From Nitrospirota bacterium (GTDB lineage: Bacteria > Nitrospirota > Nitrospiria > Nitrospirales > Nitrospiraceae), in assembly GCA_016222925.1 (NCBI GenBank), contig JACRQB010000018.1, positions 1 to 41,624 on the forward strand: 41,624 nt of DNA, written 5' to 3'. Position numbers and translations under genes: made by a program. The notes beneath the pieces are model-generated. The model made no database searches. It was not told where the DNA came from and saw only the letters and a list, made by a program, of their open reading frames with translations. This document shows positions 9,145-18,234 of this stretch, piece by piece; positions within the stretch are counted from its first letter, which is position 1, and each line of letters opens with the position of its first letter.

Positions 9145-10209
9145 TTACTTGGATGATTTGATCGAGATGAGATCGCCGTCATGGAGCTTGTGGGTTCCCG
9201 TCCGGACCACTGCATCTCCCTCTTGCAACCCTGCACGCACGTGCACCATCCCCCGTTCACGCGCGCCCAGCGTCACCTCTTTAAGTCTGGCAGTCTGGCC
9301 CTCGACTTGAAACACCATGGCTTTCTCCTGCCGAAGAAACCCGGCCTCCTCCGGAATGAGCACGGCACGAGGATCTATCCCGACGGTCAATCGAACGGTG
9401 ACAAACAGACCGGGTCTGAGGACACTCTCTGGATTTGGGATCATCGCGCGCACCGCCACAGTCCGATTCACGGCATCGACCCTTGGATCAATGGCCGTCA
9501 CCTGTCCCTCGAATGTGTCATTCGGAAAAGCCTCCGTCGTCACCGTCAACTTCTGATTGACGTGCAGACGGCTCAACCAGACTTCAGCCACCTTGAAATC
9601 CACATGAAGCGTGCTCAAATCTTCCAAGTTGACGATGTCCTGCCCTGGCTGAAGATAATCACCGACCGAGACGCGCCGGAGCCCCAGCGTCCCACTGAAC
9701 GAGGCGCGGATGATGGTTTTCTTCAGGCGAGCCGCGTAGAGGCGACTGTTCGCCGCCGCCGCGTGCCACGCCATCCGGGCTTCATCCATTTGTTGAGCCG
9801 GCACAATGGCGGACTGTTCGTCGGTAATCCGCTTCAGCCGCTCATAGGTCACCACCGCCATCTTCTCCTCTGCCGCCGCTTGCGTGACCTGAGACTGGAG
9901 TTCTTCCTGGTCGAGTTCCACCAGTGGAGCAGCCCGTTCAACCACCTGACCATCTTGAAAATGAATCCGGCGAATGACCCCCGCAATCTCGGGCCTCACC
10001 GTGATCGAGGCAATCGCTTCCAGCGTGCCGACAGCCTGAATGGATTCTGTGATGGACCCAACTGTGACCGGGGCTACATCGACCAAAATAAGTTTGTCGG
10101 ACGCAGCTGTCGTCGATGACTCACTGGGTGATTGGTTTCCCAACCGGAATGTAATCAAGATAACCGCGGCAACGATCCCAATCATAATGATCAAACTTTT
10201 GACCTTCAT
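9145..10209 (-). CDS. RND efflux periplasmic adaptor (membrane fusion protein)
   Basis: About 354 residues. An N-terminal anchor (MKVKSLIIMIGIVAAVILIT) is followed by the half-lipoyl motif around VGTLEAIASITVRPEIAGVI, an alpha hairpin (about 110-160), the second lipoyl half (IRASFSGTLGLRRVSVGDYL) and beta-barrel/membrane-proximal domains. This is the AcrA/HlyD-type order. It links the RND pump to the outer-membrane channel. I start at ATG 10207-10209 because the preceding 34 codons of open frame are rich in arginine and unlike a signal. It is the first gene of the pump operon; the RND gene follows 56 bases later. Confidence 0.9.
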   Translation of the reverse strand: MKVKSLIIMIGIVAAVILITFRLGNQSPSESSTTAASDKLILVDVAPVTVGSITESIQAVGTLEAIASITVRPEIAGVIRRIHFQDGQVVERAAPLVELDQEELQSQVTQAAAEEKMAVVTYERLKRITDEQSAIVPAQQMDEARMAWHAAAANSRLYAARLKKTIIRASFSGTLGLRRVSVGDYLQPGQDIVNLEDLSTLHVDFKVAEVWLSRLHVNQKLTVTTEAFPNDTFEGQVTAIDPRVDAVNRTVAVRAMIPNPESVLRPGLFVTVRLTVGIDPRAVLIPEEAGFLRQEKAMVFQVEGQTARLKEVTLGARERGMVHVRAGLQEGDAVVRTGTHKLHDGDLISIKSSK

Positions 10210-10466
10210 GCTCACGATTCGTTGTCGCCTCGGCCTTTCCCCCCCATGAGAGCAGAATCGGTACACGACACCCCGTCGTATAGAAGACGAGTAATCACGC
10301 AAAAACCTCACCTACCGCCGAATTAATCATGAAGAAATAGTATGGGTTCCAGCAGTCCAGATCTTCGGAAGCCAAGTGATGCCCCTTTGAGCAGCGTACC
10401 CAATCAGTAGGAGAGGTACTGGAAATGCACGGCTAGCGATGGGGTCTCCTGGGGAGCGCACTGTTG

Positions 10467-10486
10467 CCGTAAATATCCGACAGTCC
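10467..10486 (+). repeat. left terminal inverted repeat of the insertion sequence
   Basis: Twenty bases beginning CCGTAAATATCC and ending GACAGTCC. It pairs as an inverted repeat with 11374-11393 (17 of 20 positions). Confidence 0.65.
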
Positions 10487-10496
10487 AGAGTCCCCT

Positions 10497-11400
10497 ATGG
10501 GCATGCACATTCTTCTACAACTCACTCTAGCCTTGGATCTGGCCGAGCAAGGCGTGAGGCATACCAAGATTGCAGCGCATCTGGGGAAACATCGCGAGAC
10601 CATTGGGCTCTGGCTCAAGGGGATTGCGGTGTATGGGCTCTCGGGCTTTCTCAAGCGTCATGCGCAGGCCAAGAAGGGGCCACGACGAGCGCGCCAAGTT
10701 CCAGCGAGGATACAGCGGCTGATTCGGGACCTGCGGGCTCGCGAGTACGACTGCTGTGGGCAGACGATCGCATATGTTCTGGAGCGGGAGCCTCAGGTCC
10801 GGCTCTCCGTGCCCAAGATCTACGAGAGTCTAGCGGAGCAATATGTGATCTGCGCTCAGTGGTGCAAGAATCAGCACCGAGGGGCTGGTCCGAAGGCGGC
10901 CTGCGCTCGGGCGGTCATCCAAATGGATACTGTGGCGTTTGGCCACCTGGTCGCGTTCACGGGAGTCGATATTTATACCAGGGAAGCGGACGTCCTGCTC
11001 CGCCCAACCCTGACCAGTGACGATGGCGCCGCGTTTCTCCACACCGCCATGGCTCGGCGCTTTACAGGCCGTGTCGAGGTCCTGCAAACTGATGGGGCCC
11101 GGCGTGCAACGGGGCGGTTGCCCGGCAGGCCCATGACTATTGCGAACGACATCGTAGTGCCCGTCCCTACAAGAAAAACGAACCGGCCTACAGTGAACGT
11201 TTCACTCGTACCTTCCGCAAGGAAGGCTGGGCTGGGGAACGTATCGAGTTGGGGGCCTCGCGCGCGTGATCCCCGAGGTGGAAACCTTTCCCGCTCGATA
11301 TCATGACCACCGCCCGCACCTGGGATTCTCGCCCATGCGACCTCCGCTCCAGCCCTCACCAACGCAGAAGGACGGACTGTCGAATTTCTACGGAGAATAA
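10497..11400 (+). pseudogene. transposase, frameshifted (helix-turn-helix plus DDE integrase core)
   Basis: The first frame (10497 to about 11095) gives an HTH region (HLGKHRETIGLWLKGIAVYG) and an integrase core with the first catalytic aspartate in VIQMDTVAF and the second in VLQTDG. The frame then shifts at a G run near 11092-11096. The continuation, with RPYKKNEPAYSERF carrying the catalytic glutamate, is read in another frame until a stop at 11267. A third frame carries the C-terminus (ARYHDHRPHLGFSPMRPPL) to a TAA at 11398-11400. At least two frame changes mean the transposase is inactive. Confidence 0.75.
11374..11393 (+). repeat. right terminal inverted repeat of the insertion sequence
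   Basis: Twenty bases beginning GGACTGTCG and ending TCTACGG, complementary to 10467-10486 at 17 of 20 positions. It overlaps the last codons of the transposase remnant. Confidence 0.65.
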
Positions 11401-11628
11401 TGCGGACCGCACGCTGACGCATGAGCGGTTTGCCCACGTCACCAACCGATTCAGTTGGCGCTGCCACATCCCCCAATGAGTCCAGTTGTTCTCTTCGCAC
11501 GGTCGGGCCGCATCGCGTGGGACGACGGTGCCTGAGTCCACCTGGCACGGCGTCTTCGGACGCGGTGCGTCAGAGGTCTGACTGGAAAAGTCTCCGCCCA
11601 GAGAGGTCTGCCGTGTAATTCCTACAGC

Positions 11629-11787
11629 GTGAATGGGAAAGCATGCAAAGCAGACCTCTTCGCTGAACATCCCGTGCCGTTGGAACTTGAAGAGGAAGGG
11701 GGCGGGTTGTGGGTCTATACTTTTTCAGGACTGAAAACTCGCAAAATGCAGGTCCCACCAGTGGCACCTACTCCTGTAACTCATTGA
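11629..11787 (+). CDS. small ORF of unknown function, possibly a gene remnant
   Basis: A GTG-started frame of 52 codons that reads like protein (ELEEEGGGLWVYTFSGL in the middle, PVAPTPVTH at the end). I do not recognise it. There is no clear ribosome binding site, and the frame stays open upstream without a sensible start, so it may be the tail of a decayed gene. It sits between an insertion-sequence remnant and a tRNA fragment. Confidence 0.2.
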   Translation: MNGKACKADLFAEHPVPLELEEEGGGLWVYTFSGLKTRKMQVPPVAPTPVTH

Positions 11788-11872
11788 TTTTTCATGACAT
11801 GAAATGTCACTCTTTGCACTGCACTTTCTTCTTATCTATTTGATCTTGCTCACTCTCTTCTTGTCCTGAAAA

Positions 11873-11910
11873 GGCTGGTGTCGACAGTTCGATTCTGTCC
11901 CTCGGCACCA
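11873..11910 (+). other. partial tRNA 3' end (tRNA-Leu-like), candidate attachment site
   Basis: The stretch contains a perfect T-arm (GACAG, loop TTCGATT, CTGTC), then CCTCGGC as the 3' acceptor strand, discriminator A and CCA ending at 11910. The 5' half of a tRNA (a GCCGAGG acceptor strand, D-arm and anticodon arm) is absent upstream. The acceptor strand and A73 fit tRNA-Leu. A lone 3' tRNA end is the usual footprint left by an integrase that uses the tRNA gene as its target. Confidence 0.6.
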
Positions 11911-12063
11911 TTATTATCCACCCTCCACAGCTGCACCGATGCTGTCAGCAATAGTGGTGGGGTTCACCTAATCCAGTGTGAAAAAGACATTGTTCTGAGC
12001 GGTGGGCGAGGTATGTCTGAGAGACTGACACGTGGATCGCGTAGCGGATTTGTCTGAATCTTT

Positions 12064-12426
12064 CTACTTCTTCAGCGTCCGGATATACGCCAGTACGTTT
12101 CGACTATCCCCTTCAGACAAACGAGTTTTCCATGACGGCATGTTCGGCTTTCCTTCGTGAATAGTCTGAAGCAGCATCGTGTCGGACCTTTTCTTCGTGG
12201 TCGGTCTCGTGAGGTTGGCCGGCTCTGGCCCCAGAAGCAAATAACCATCCCCCTTCCCCTCTGAGCCATGACAACCGGCACAATGCCGAACAAATACCTT
12301 TTCCCCTTTTGCAACATCGGCGCGCTTTGATTCCAACTCATTCGGGGCGGCAATCGATACCTGAACTCCCATAACAATGGTAATCAGACCCATGCATACG
12401 GTACCAGCGAGCGTAGGCATCCTCAC
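12064..12426 (-). CDS. small c-type cytochrome
   Basis: A 120-residue periplasmic monohaem cytochrome c. The signal peptide ends near VSIA-AP (residue 27), the haem-binding CAGCH is at residues 49-53 and the likely axial methionine is in KPNMPSW (about residue 96). It resembles class I cytochromes (cytochrome_CBB3/C domain). It lies 30 bases after the heavy-metal RND gene, so it may be part of that transcript. A redox role linked to copper or silver handling is only inferred from position. Confidence 0.88.
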   Translation of the reverse strand: MRMPTLAGTVCMGLITIVMGVQVSIAAPNELESKRADVAKGEKVFVRHCAGCHGSEGKGDGYLLLGPEPANLTRPTTKKRSDTMLLQTIHEGKPNMPSWKTRLSEGDSRNVLAYIRTLKK

Positions 12427-12456
12427 CTCATCCTTTCTCCGGCCTAATTTCCCTCA

Positions 12457-15400
12457 TCACGTCGATGGCATCCCGTCAGGCCGGCGAGCCGGCCTCGGCT
12501 CACCGTTGCCATGAGGAGTGTCCCCTGTTACAGAATGGACAGTAGGCACTGATCCTCCTCGCAAGTCGCTTGGAGCGATCCCTCCTGTCGAGCGGCCTTC
12601 CAACCACTGATAGAGGACCGGCAACATGATCAAGGTCAGGAGCGTTGAACTCACAAGGCCGCCGATGACGACGATCGCCAACGGACGCTGCACTTCCGAG
12701 CCGATCCCGTTGGCAAACGCCAGGGGGACCAACCCCAAGAGTGCGACCAACGCCGTCATCAAGACGGGGCGTAGCCGAAGCAGCGCGCCTGAGGTCACCG
12801 CTTCCTCCAAACTGTGGCCGTCCTCTCGAAGTTTATTCATATAGGAGACGAGCACAATCCCGTTCAACACCGCCACGCCGAAGAGATTGATGAAGCCCAC
12901 TGACGCCGGGACGCTGAGATATTCCTTGGTGAGCCACAGCGCCACGACCCCTCCGATTAGCGCGAAGGGCAGATTCAAGATGATGAGCGTGGCCTGACGG
13001 AGTGAGTTGAAGGTTGAATACAATAAGAAGAAGATCAGGCCGATTGTGATCGGAACGATGACCTGCAGCTTGGCCATGGCCCGTTCCATATTCTCAAATG
13101 ATCCACCCCACGTCACCCGGTAGCCTGGTGGGAGCGCCACGCGTTCAGTGATTTTCTGCTGCGCCTCCGACACGAGGCTGCCGATATCCCGCCCTAGCGT
13201 ATTGAACCCGATCGAGACGTACCGCTGAAGCTGTTCCCGGCTGATGCGGCCTGGCCCTTCCTCCAACTGCACCGTGCCAAGATCCGCCAATGGAATCAAT
13301 GCACCGGCATGATCACTGACCCTAATGTTACTGATGGTTTCGATACTGTCCCGGTACTGCTCCGGGAACCGCACCACCAAGTCAAACCGTTGCTGGCCTT
13401 CATAAACACGCGTGGCTACATCTCCACCAATGGCGGTGGTGATGATCTCCCGTACATCGGCCACATTAATCCCATGCCTTGCAATCTTGCCCCGATCGAT
13501 GTCAATCGTCAGATAGGGTTGTCCAAATAACTGTTCCACCTTGATGTCTCGCACACCTCGGATCGATTCGAGCACCTCAGCGATTTCCTGGGCTTTGTTC
13601 CGGAGCACTTCCAGATCGTCACCGAACAGCTTGACGGTGGCTTCCGTGCGCACGCCGGAAATCAATTCATCGACCCGCTGCTGAATCGGCTGGCTGATCA
13701 GGAATGTCGCGCCCGAGACACTCGTCAACCGCTCGCGAAACTTCTGCATCAACTCCGGCATCGTCTTGGCCGTGGTCCACTGATCCAGCGGACGAAGCCG
13801 TACGACCGGATCACTCTCATTGGGCTCCTGTGGATCGTTCCCCAATTCCGTACGACCAATTTTTGAAACAACCATCTCTACTTCCGGAAACTCCATGATC
13901 GCCTGCTGCATGCGTTTCTCGATCTCGATGGACGCGGGAAGCGACACACCGGGAAGCCGAATGGTCTGAGGAGCTGCAATTCCCTCGTTCAGAATCGGAA
14001 TGAATTCCGTTCCTAGCGTCGGCACCAACGCAAGCGCGCCGATAAGAGCTCCGACGGCCATCACCACCACGGCGGTCCGGTGCCCAAGCGCCCATCGAAG
14101 AGACGGCGCATAGAGACGCTTAGCCAATCGGACGATCCAAGGATCTTCTTCACTGCCTTGCCTCAAGGCCAGCGAACAGAGCACCGGTGACAGCGTCAGC
14201 GACAAGACCAGGGACACCAACAGCGCGATCATGATGGTATAGGCAAGCGGTTTGAACATCTTCCCTTCCATCCCGTGAAGGGACAAGAGAGGGAGAAACA
14301 CCAAGATAATGATCAGAATTCCGAATACGACCGGCTGTCCGACTTCCTTCACCGCTTGCGTCACCAGCTGAAGCCTCGGTATTGCGGCAGCAGAATGGTG
14401 CGACAGATGGCGGTACACGTTTTCGACGACGACGACCGACCCGTCCACGATCATGCCGATCGCGATCGCCAGTCCTCCCAGCGACATCAGATTTGCGGTC
14501 AGCCCGATTTGCCCCATCACAATGAATGTGGCCAGCGGCGCCAACACCAATGTGCCGACGACGATCAGCGCACTGCGAATATTCCCAAGAAACAGGAAGA
14601 GCACCACGACCACGAGCGCCACACCTTCAGCCAACGATTTGTACACGGTATTCAACGCTTCGGTGATCAGTTCGATACGGTCGTAAAACGGCACAATGCG
14701 CAAGCCATCCGGCAGCAGATGCTTGGCATGGATGTCCTCAATGCGGGTCTTGATCCCCTCGACAACATCTCGCGCGTTGCCTCCCCGCAACATGAGGACG
14801 ATTCCGCTGACCACCTCGCGATCCCCGTTGAGGACTGTCGCCCCATGCCTCACTGCATGGTCGATGAGCACTTGCGCGACATCTCCGACAAACACCGGGG
14901 TTCCGCCGGTTTCCTTCACGACGATCCGCTCGATATCTTGAAGCGAACGGATTAGGCCGATCCCCCGCACAATGTATTTTTCATCATGTTTTTCAAGAAT
15001 ATTCCCGCCGGCGTTGCCGTTATTTCTCGCCACCGCATCAAACACCTCATGAAGCGTCAGACCGTATTTCCGCAGCAGGCCTGGTTCGACCAACACTTGA
15101 TACTGCTTGACGTACCCGCCCATCGAATTGATATCGATGACCTCCGGCGTACTCTTCAGGAGGGGGCGAATGACCCAGTCTTGAATCGTCCGCTGCACAA
15201 TCAAGCTTTGGTGTTCGGCTTCGGTATCGGCTACAGCTCGTTGCGGCGCCTCCAAGTAATATTGGAACACCTCGCCTAGGCCCGTGCTGTTCGGCACCAG
15301 CATCGGCTCGGCTCCTGGAGGCAGTTGTTCTTTAACTTCGAGCAGTCGCTCGAGCACCAGTTGGCGCGCCAGGTTGATATCCATCGAGTCATCAAACACA

Positions 15401-15684
15401 ATCGTAATGAGCGAGAGACCCACTTTCGTGAGGGAACGCATTTCCGTGAGGGACGGCACGCCGGTGAGCTGCAGCTCGACCGGATAGGTCACCAGTCGCT
15501 CGACTTCGGCGGGAGAAAGCCCCGGCGCCTTGGTCACGACCTGGACCAGCACGCTGGTCACATCAGGAAAGGCATCGATCGGAATGGTCCGAAAGGCATA
15601 GATCCCGCCGACGCCGATCATGATCGAGCACATGATGACCAGGAGCCGCTGGCGGAGGGAGATGTCCAGGAGACGGGAAACCAT
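12457..15684 (-). CDS. heavy-metal RND efflux transporter (CusA/CzcA family)
   Basis: 1075 residues, starting MVSRLLDISLRQRLLVI. Heavy-metal-efflux RND features are the FRTIPIDAFPDVTSVLVQV start of the porter domain, the TM4 proton-relay motif AIGMIVDGSVVVVENVYRHL, the segment KIGRTELGNDPQEPNESDP and the C-terminal LRPVLMTALVALLGLVPLAF. It exports metal ions (Cu/Ag or Co/Zn/Cd; the metal is not clear) using the proton gradient. Its ATG overlaps the stop of the adaptor gene by one base (TGATG), showing coupling. The C-terminal tail after the last helix is hydrophilic and somewhat long. Confidence 0.93.
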   Translation of the reverse strand: MVSRLLDISLRQRLLVIMCSIMIGVGGIYAFRTIPIDAFPDVTSVLVQVVTKAPGLSPAEVERLVTYPVELQLTGVPSLTEMRSLTKVGLSLITIVFDDSMDINLARQLVLERLLEVKEQLPPGAEPMLVPNSTGLGEVFQYYLEAPQRAVADTEAEHQSLIVQRTIQDWVIRPLLKSTPEVIDINSMGGYVKQYQVLVEPGLLRKYGLTLHEVFDAVARNNGNAGGNILEKHDEKYIVRGIGLIRSLQDIERIVVKETGGTPVFVGDVAQVLIDHAVRHGATVLNGDREVVSGIVLMLRGGNARDVVEGIKTRIEDIHAKHLLPDGLRIVPFYDRIELITEALNTVYKSLAEGVALVVVVLFLFLGNIRSALIVVGTLVLAPLATFIVMGQIGLTANLMSLGGLAIAIGMIVDGSVVVVENVYRHLSHHSAAAIPRLQLVTQAVKEVGQPVVFGILIIILVFLPLLSLHGMEGKMFKPLAYTIMIALLVSLVLSLTLSPVLCSLALRQGSEEDPWIVRLAKRLYAPSLRWALGHRTAVVVMAVGALIGALALVPTLGTEFIPILNEGIAAPQTIRLPGVSLPASIEIEKRMQQAIMEFPEVEMVVSKIGRTELGNDPQEPNESDPVVRLRPLDQWTTAKTMPELMQKFRERLTSVSGATFLISQPIQQRVDELISGVRTEATVKLFGDDLEVLRNKAQEIAEVLESIRGVRDIKVEQLFGQPYLTIDIDRGKIARHGINVADVREIITTAIGGDVATRVYEGQQRFDLVVRFPEQYRDSIETISNIRVSDHAGALIPLADLGTVQLEEGPGRISREQLQRYVSIGFNTLGRDIGSLVSEAQQKITERVALPPGYRVTWGGSFENMERAMAKLQVIVPITIGLIFFLLYSTFNSLRQATLIILNLPFALIGGVVALWLTKEYLSVPASVGFINLFGVAVLNGIVLVSYMNKLREDGHSLEEAVTSGALLRLRPVLMTALVALLGLVPLAFANGIGSEVQRPLAIVVIGGLVSSTLLTLIMLPVLYQWLEGRSTGGIAPSDLRGGSVPTVHSVTGDTPHGNGEPRPARRPDGMPST

Positions 15685-16895
15685 CAGACGGGTTTCTTTA
15701 ATAATTCGGACTTCAGGACAAAGGCGCCGTGTGTCACAACCGGCTCCCCTTCGTTCAGGCCGGCGAGGATGGAGACGAGCGTCCCGTTGGAATCGCCGAC
15801 GTGGACATCCCGTAATTCGTACTCGTTCGCGCTGCGTTGCACGAAGACAAAGGTGCGCCCTTGATCGCGTTGCAACGCGGCCTCCGGCACCGCCAGTCGA
15901 TCGGGCTGGGCTTCGGAAAAGATTCGAATCGTGGCGAACATTTCCGGTTTGAGCCGCCCATCTCGATTCGGCAACTCAATCCTGAGCTGCATGGTGCGTG
16001 TCACGGGATCGAGCACATCCGCGACATAGGTGATCGCGCCCTGAAAGACCTCCTTGGGATAGGCGTTGATCCGCACCTCGACTTGCCTGTCTCCGGAGGC
16101 ATGGACGGAATGAGCGAATGGAATGTCCTTTTCGGGAATATTGGCTTGCACCCAGACTTCCGAAAGATCAGCGATCACAAATAGATTTTCGGTCGTCTCG
16201 ACGACCTCGCCTCGTGTCAACTTACGCCCGATGATCCGGCCGGCAAAGGGAGCCACGATCGGCACCACCGAACGGATCTTCCGACTGCTCTCGAGACGCC
16301 TGAATTCTTCGTCATTCATGCCAAGCAGCTTGAGCCGGTCGTGCGATTCATTGGCTTCGGCCTGGTTGCTCAGCAACTCCGCTTGTCGGCGCTGCAGTTC
16401 CGCCTCGCCGATCACCTGCTCTTGTAGGAGGAATTGCGCACGGTTGAAGGCCTGCTCAGCAACGTGAAGCTTGGCCTTCGCCTTGAGATAGGCCGATTGG
16501 GCAAGCCCCAACTCGCTGCTATACAGGATTGCCAACGGAGCATTTGCTTTGACCTCCTGACCTAGCTCGCCGTACACCTCGACCACTCGCCCTCGAACCA
16601 ACGCCGTGATCTCCGCCATGTTCCGTTGATTGGGTTGCACGATCGCGGGGAAATCCCGGTGCGTTCGAAAATCGCTGCGCGCCACCGGCTGGACAACCAA
16701 GCCCACCCGCAACGACTCTTCCGCCGACAGCGTGATGACACCCGGAGTCGACACGGCGACAGGCGACTTACTCGCCACGACATCGCTCGGCGTTCCATCA
16801 CAACCTGATTCCAGGACGATCAAACCGAGCAGAAGACCAGACAGACCGTGACGAATACATGATGACGCTCGTCGTGAACCGAACAGGACCTTCAC
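15684..16895 (-). CDS. heavy-metal RND periplasmic adaptor (CusB/CzcB family)
   Basis: 403 residues. An N-terminal hydrophobic segment ends in LESGCDG, which resembles a lipoprotein site but with an atypical glutamate at -3. The biotinyl/lipoyl hairpin follows (IVQPNQRNMAEITALVRGRV and VVPIVAPFAGRIIGRKL), then the alpha hairpin (about 130-190) and beta-barrel domains (LTRGEVVETTENLFVIADLS). No CusF-like or YHS domain is present. It overlaps the outer-membrane factor gene by four bases (ATGA) and the RND gene by one base, a tight three-gene operon. Confidence 0.92.
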   Translation of the reverse strand: MKVLFGSRRASSCIRHGLSGLLLGLIVLESGCDGTPSDVVASKSPVAVSTPGVITLSAEESLRVGLVVQPVARSDFRTHRDFPAIVQPNQRNMAEITALVRGRVVEVYGELGQEVKANAPLAILYSSELGLAQSAYLKAKAKLHVAEQAFNRAQFLLQEQVIGEAELQRRQAELLSNQAEANESHDRLKLLGMNDEEFRRLESSRKIRSVVPIVAPFAGRIIGRKLTRGEVVETTENLFVIADLSEVWVQANIPEKDIPFAHSVHASGDRQVEVRINAYPKEVFQGAITYVADVLDPVTRTMQLRIELPNRDGRLKPEMFATIRIFSEAQPDRLAVPEAALQRDQGRTFVFVQRSANEYELRDVHVGDSNGTLVSILAGLNEGEPVVTHGAFVLKSELLKKPV

Positions 16896-18184
16896 AGTGC
16901 TCCTCCTACGGCTTGCTCCAGCCGAGCCAGCGAGACGGAAAGGTCGCGCTGCGCCAGCGCATAGTCCACCAAGATCTGTCGCTGCACACGCTGCGCATCG
17001 AGGACTTCCAGCAAGCTTGAAGCCCCCTGTTGAAAACTGAACTGCGCCAGCCTCAGTGCCTCCTGCGCCTGCTTCAGCAACCCTTTATCGAATACTTCGA
17101 TCAACTCCGCCGTGGTACGGACATCCTGATAATATTGATAGACGGCCCGCCCCAGTTCATTGCGTGTTCGAAGCAACTCCGCTTCATCACGACGTTTGGC
17201 CCCCAAGGACGAGGCAATTTCTCCCTGACGCCGGTACCAGAGCGGCATAGGCACTGACAATCCCCCTTGAAACGCTTCCCGTCCCATTTCTCGCCAATAG
17301 CTCCCGTTCACGGTCACAGTCGGCACCCGCGCCTGCCGTTCGAATTCAATCTTCCAGTCCGATTGTTCGACGGACTTGAGCAGGCGCTGAATCGTCGGGT
17401 GCTGCTCCATCATGCGAGTCATGAGTCCGTCGATCTGCAGGTCACGAGGAAGTCTCCTGAATTCACCATAGGCCAGATAGGACGGCCCGAGCGCGCCACC
17501 GGTCCAGGTATCAACGGCAACGCGGTTGATCCGAACCAGATTATCCGCACGCGCGAGTTGCTGCCGAGCCTTCAGGACTTCCACCTCTGCCTTGATGGAT
17601 TCAAATTGAGGCGCTTCGCCAGACTTCACCCGTGCCCTCACGATCCGGGCCACACCTTCGACGGTATCAAGATTCTGGCGCGCCAAATCAGCGTCATGTT
17701 GAGCCAGCAACAGATCGTAGAATGCCACCTTAACCTGTGACGCCAGATTCAATCGAGTCTCCAACATACCCACGGTGGCCGTCGACACGCCAAGATCCGC
17801 CACTCGTTGTCGCGCGGCCCGTAGCGCCGGCCACTCGACCGGTTGTCCGATCGTCACATTGTATTCGGTGAGTGATTGGCGATCGAGACTCGATCCGGCA
17901 CCTGCCCGACTTGCATCACGCAACATTCCATGACCACCAGCACTTCCGACGGTGGGGTTCGGATAGGCGCCGGCTGCTGTCTGCTGCCCCTTCTGCTGTT
18001 CAATCGTTCCTTCGGCGAGCGAGACCAGTGGATTTCTTGCCAAGGCCAGATCCACGATCATGTCGAGACTGTACAGCTGCCCGTCGGATTGGGCAGAGGC
18101 CGTGGCCACGCTACATCCGAGACCGATCACACACACCAACACAACACGCCCTATCCGCATTCTCGTCTCCAGCCTGGATAGCAT
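16892..18184 (-). CDS. TolC-family outer-membrane factor (CusC/CzcC-like)
   Basis: About 430 residues, the outer-membrane channel of the metal pump. The signal peptide ends near VATASA-QS. The core has the family repeats (LALARNPLVSLAEGTIEQQK near the N-terminus and FQQGASSLLEVLDAQRVQRQ near the C-terminus), the latter typical of CzcC proteins. I take ATG 18182-18184, which has GAGGTG six bases upstream; the open frame extends eight codons further to a GTG without such a site. It is the first gene of the OMF-MFP-RND-cytochrome run. Confidence 0.9.
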   Translation of the reverse strand: MLSRLETRMRIGRVVLVCVIGLGCSVATASAQSDGQLYSLDMIVDLALARNPLVSLAEGTIEQQKGQQTAAGAYPNPTVGSAGGHGMLRDASRAGAGSSLDRQSLTEYNVTIGQPVEWPALRAARQRVADLGVSTATVGMLETRLNLASQVKVAFYDLLLAQHDADLARQNLDTVEGVARIVRARVKSGEAPQFESIKAEVEVLKARQQLARADNLVRINRVAVDTWTGGALGPSYLAYGEFRRLPRDLQIDGLMTRMMEQHPTIQRLLKSVEQSDWKIEFERQARVPTVTVNGSYWREMGREAFQGGLSVPMPLWYRRQGEIASSLGAKRRDEAELLRTRNELGRAVYQYYQDVRTTAELIEVFDKGLLKQAQEALRLAQFSFQQGASSLLEVLDAQRVQRQILVDYALAQRDLSVSLARLEQAVGGAL

Positions 18185-18234
18185 GAACTGCACCTCAGAG
18201 TAGACCACACATCGTTTATTTTCAATCCTCTAGG

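Larger units (their letters stand above)
10463..11398 (+). mobile_element. degenerate insertion sequence, IS481-like
   Basis: About 936 bases bounded by imperfect inverted repeats: 10467-10486 and 11374-11393 match in 17 of 20 positions when one is reverse-complemented. The left end begins TGTT and the right end, reverse-complemented, TATT, in keeping with IS481-type TGT ends. It encloses a single DDE transposase that is frame-broken. I see no clear target-site duplication. The family name is inferred from the HTH plus integrase-core layout and should be treated as approximate. Confidence 0.65.
11401..12063. other. intergenic mobile-element scar without a confident gene
   Basis: About 660 bases between the insertion sequence and the cytochrome gene. 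It holds a doubtful short ORF (11629-11787) and a tRNA 3' remnant (about 11873-11910). The remainder shows no coding frame I would support. The T-rich stretch 11780-11865 is unlike its surroundings. Confidence 0.5.

Noticed and set aside
10973..11548. 191-codon minus-strand open frame over the insertion sequence
   Set aside because: Antisense to the transposase remnant; the sense strand has clear transposase motifs.
11820..11910. complete tRNA gene
   Set aside because: Only the T-arm, 3' acceptor strand and CCA are present; no D-arm, anticodon arm or 5' acceptor strand can be found upstream.
14275..14955. 226-codon plus-strand open frame
   Set aside because: Antisense to the heavy-metal RND gene, with many H, R, D and Q residues and no recognisable domain.
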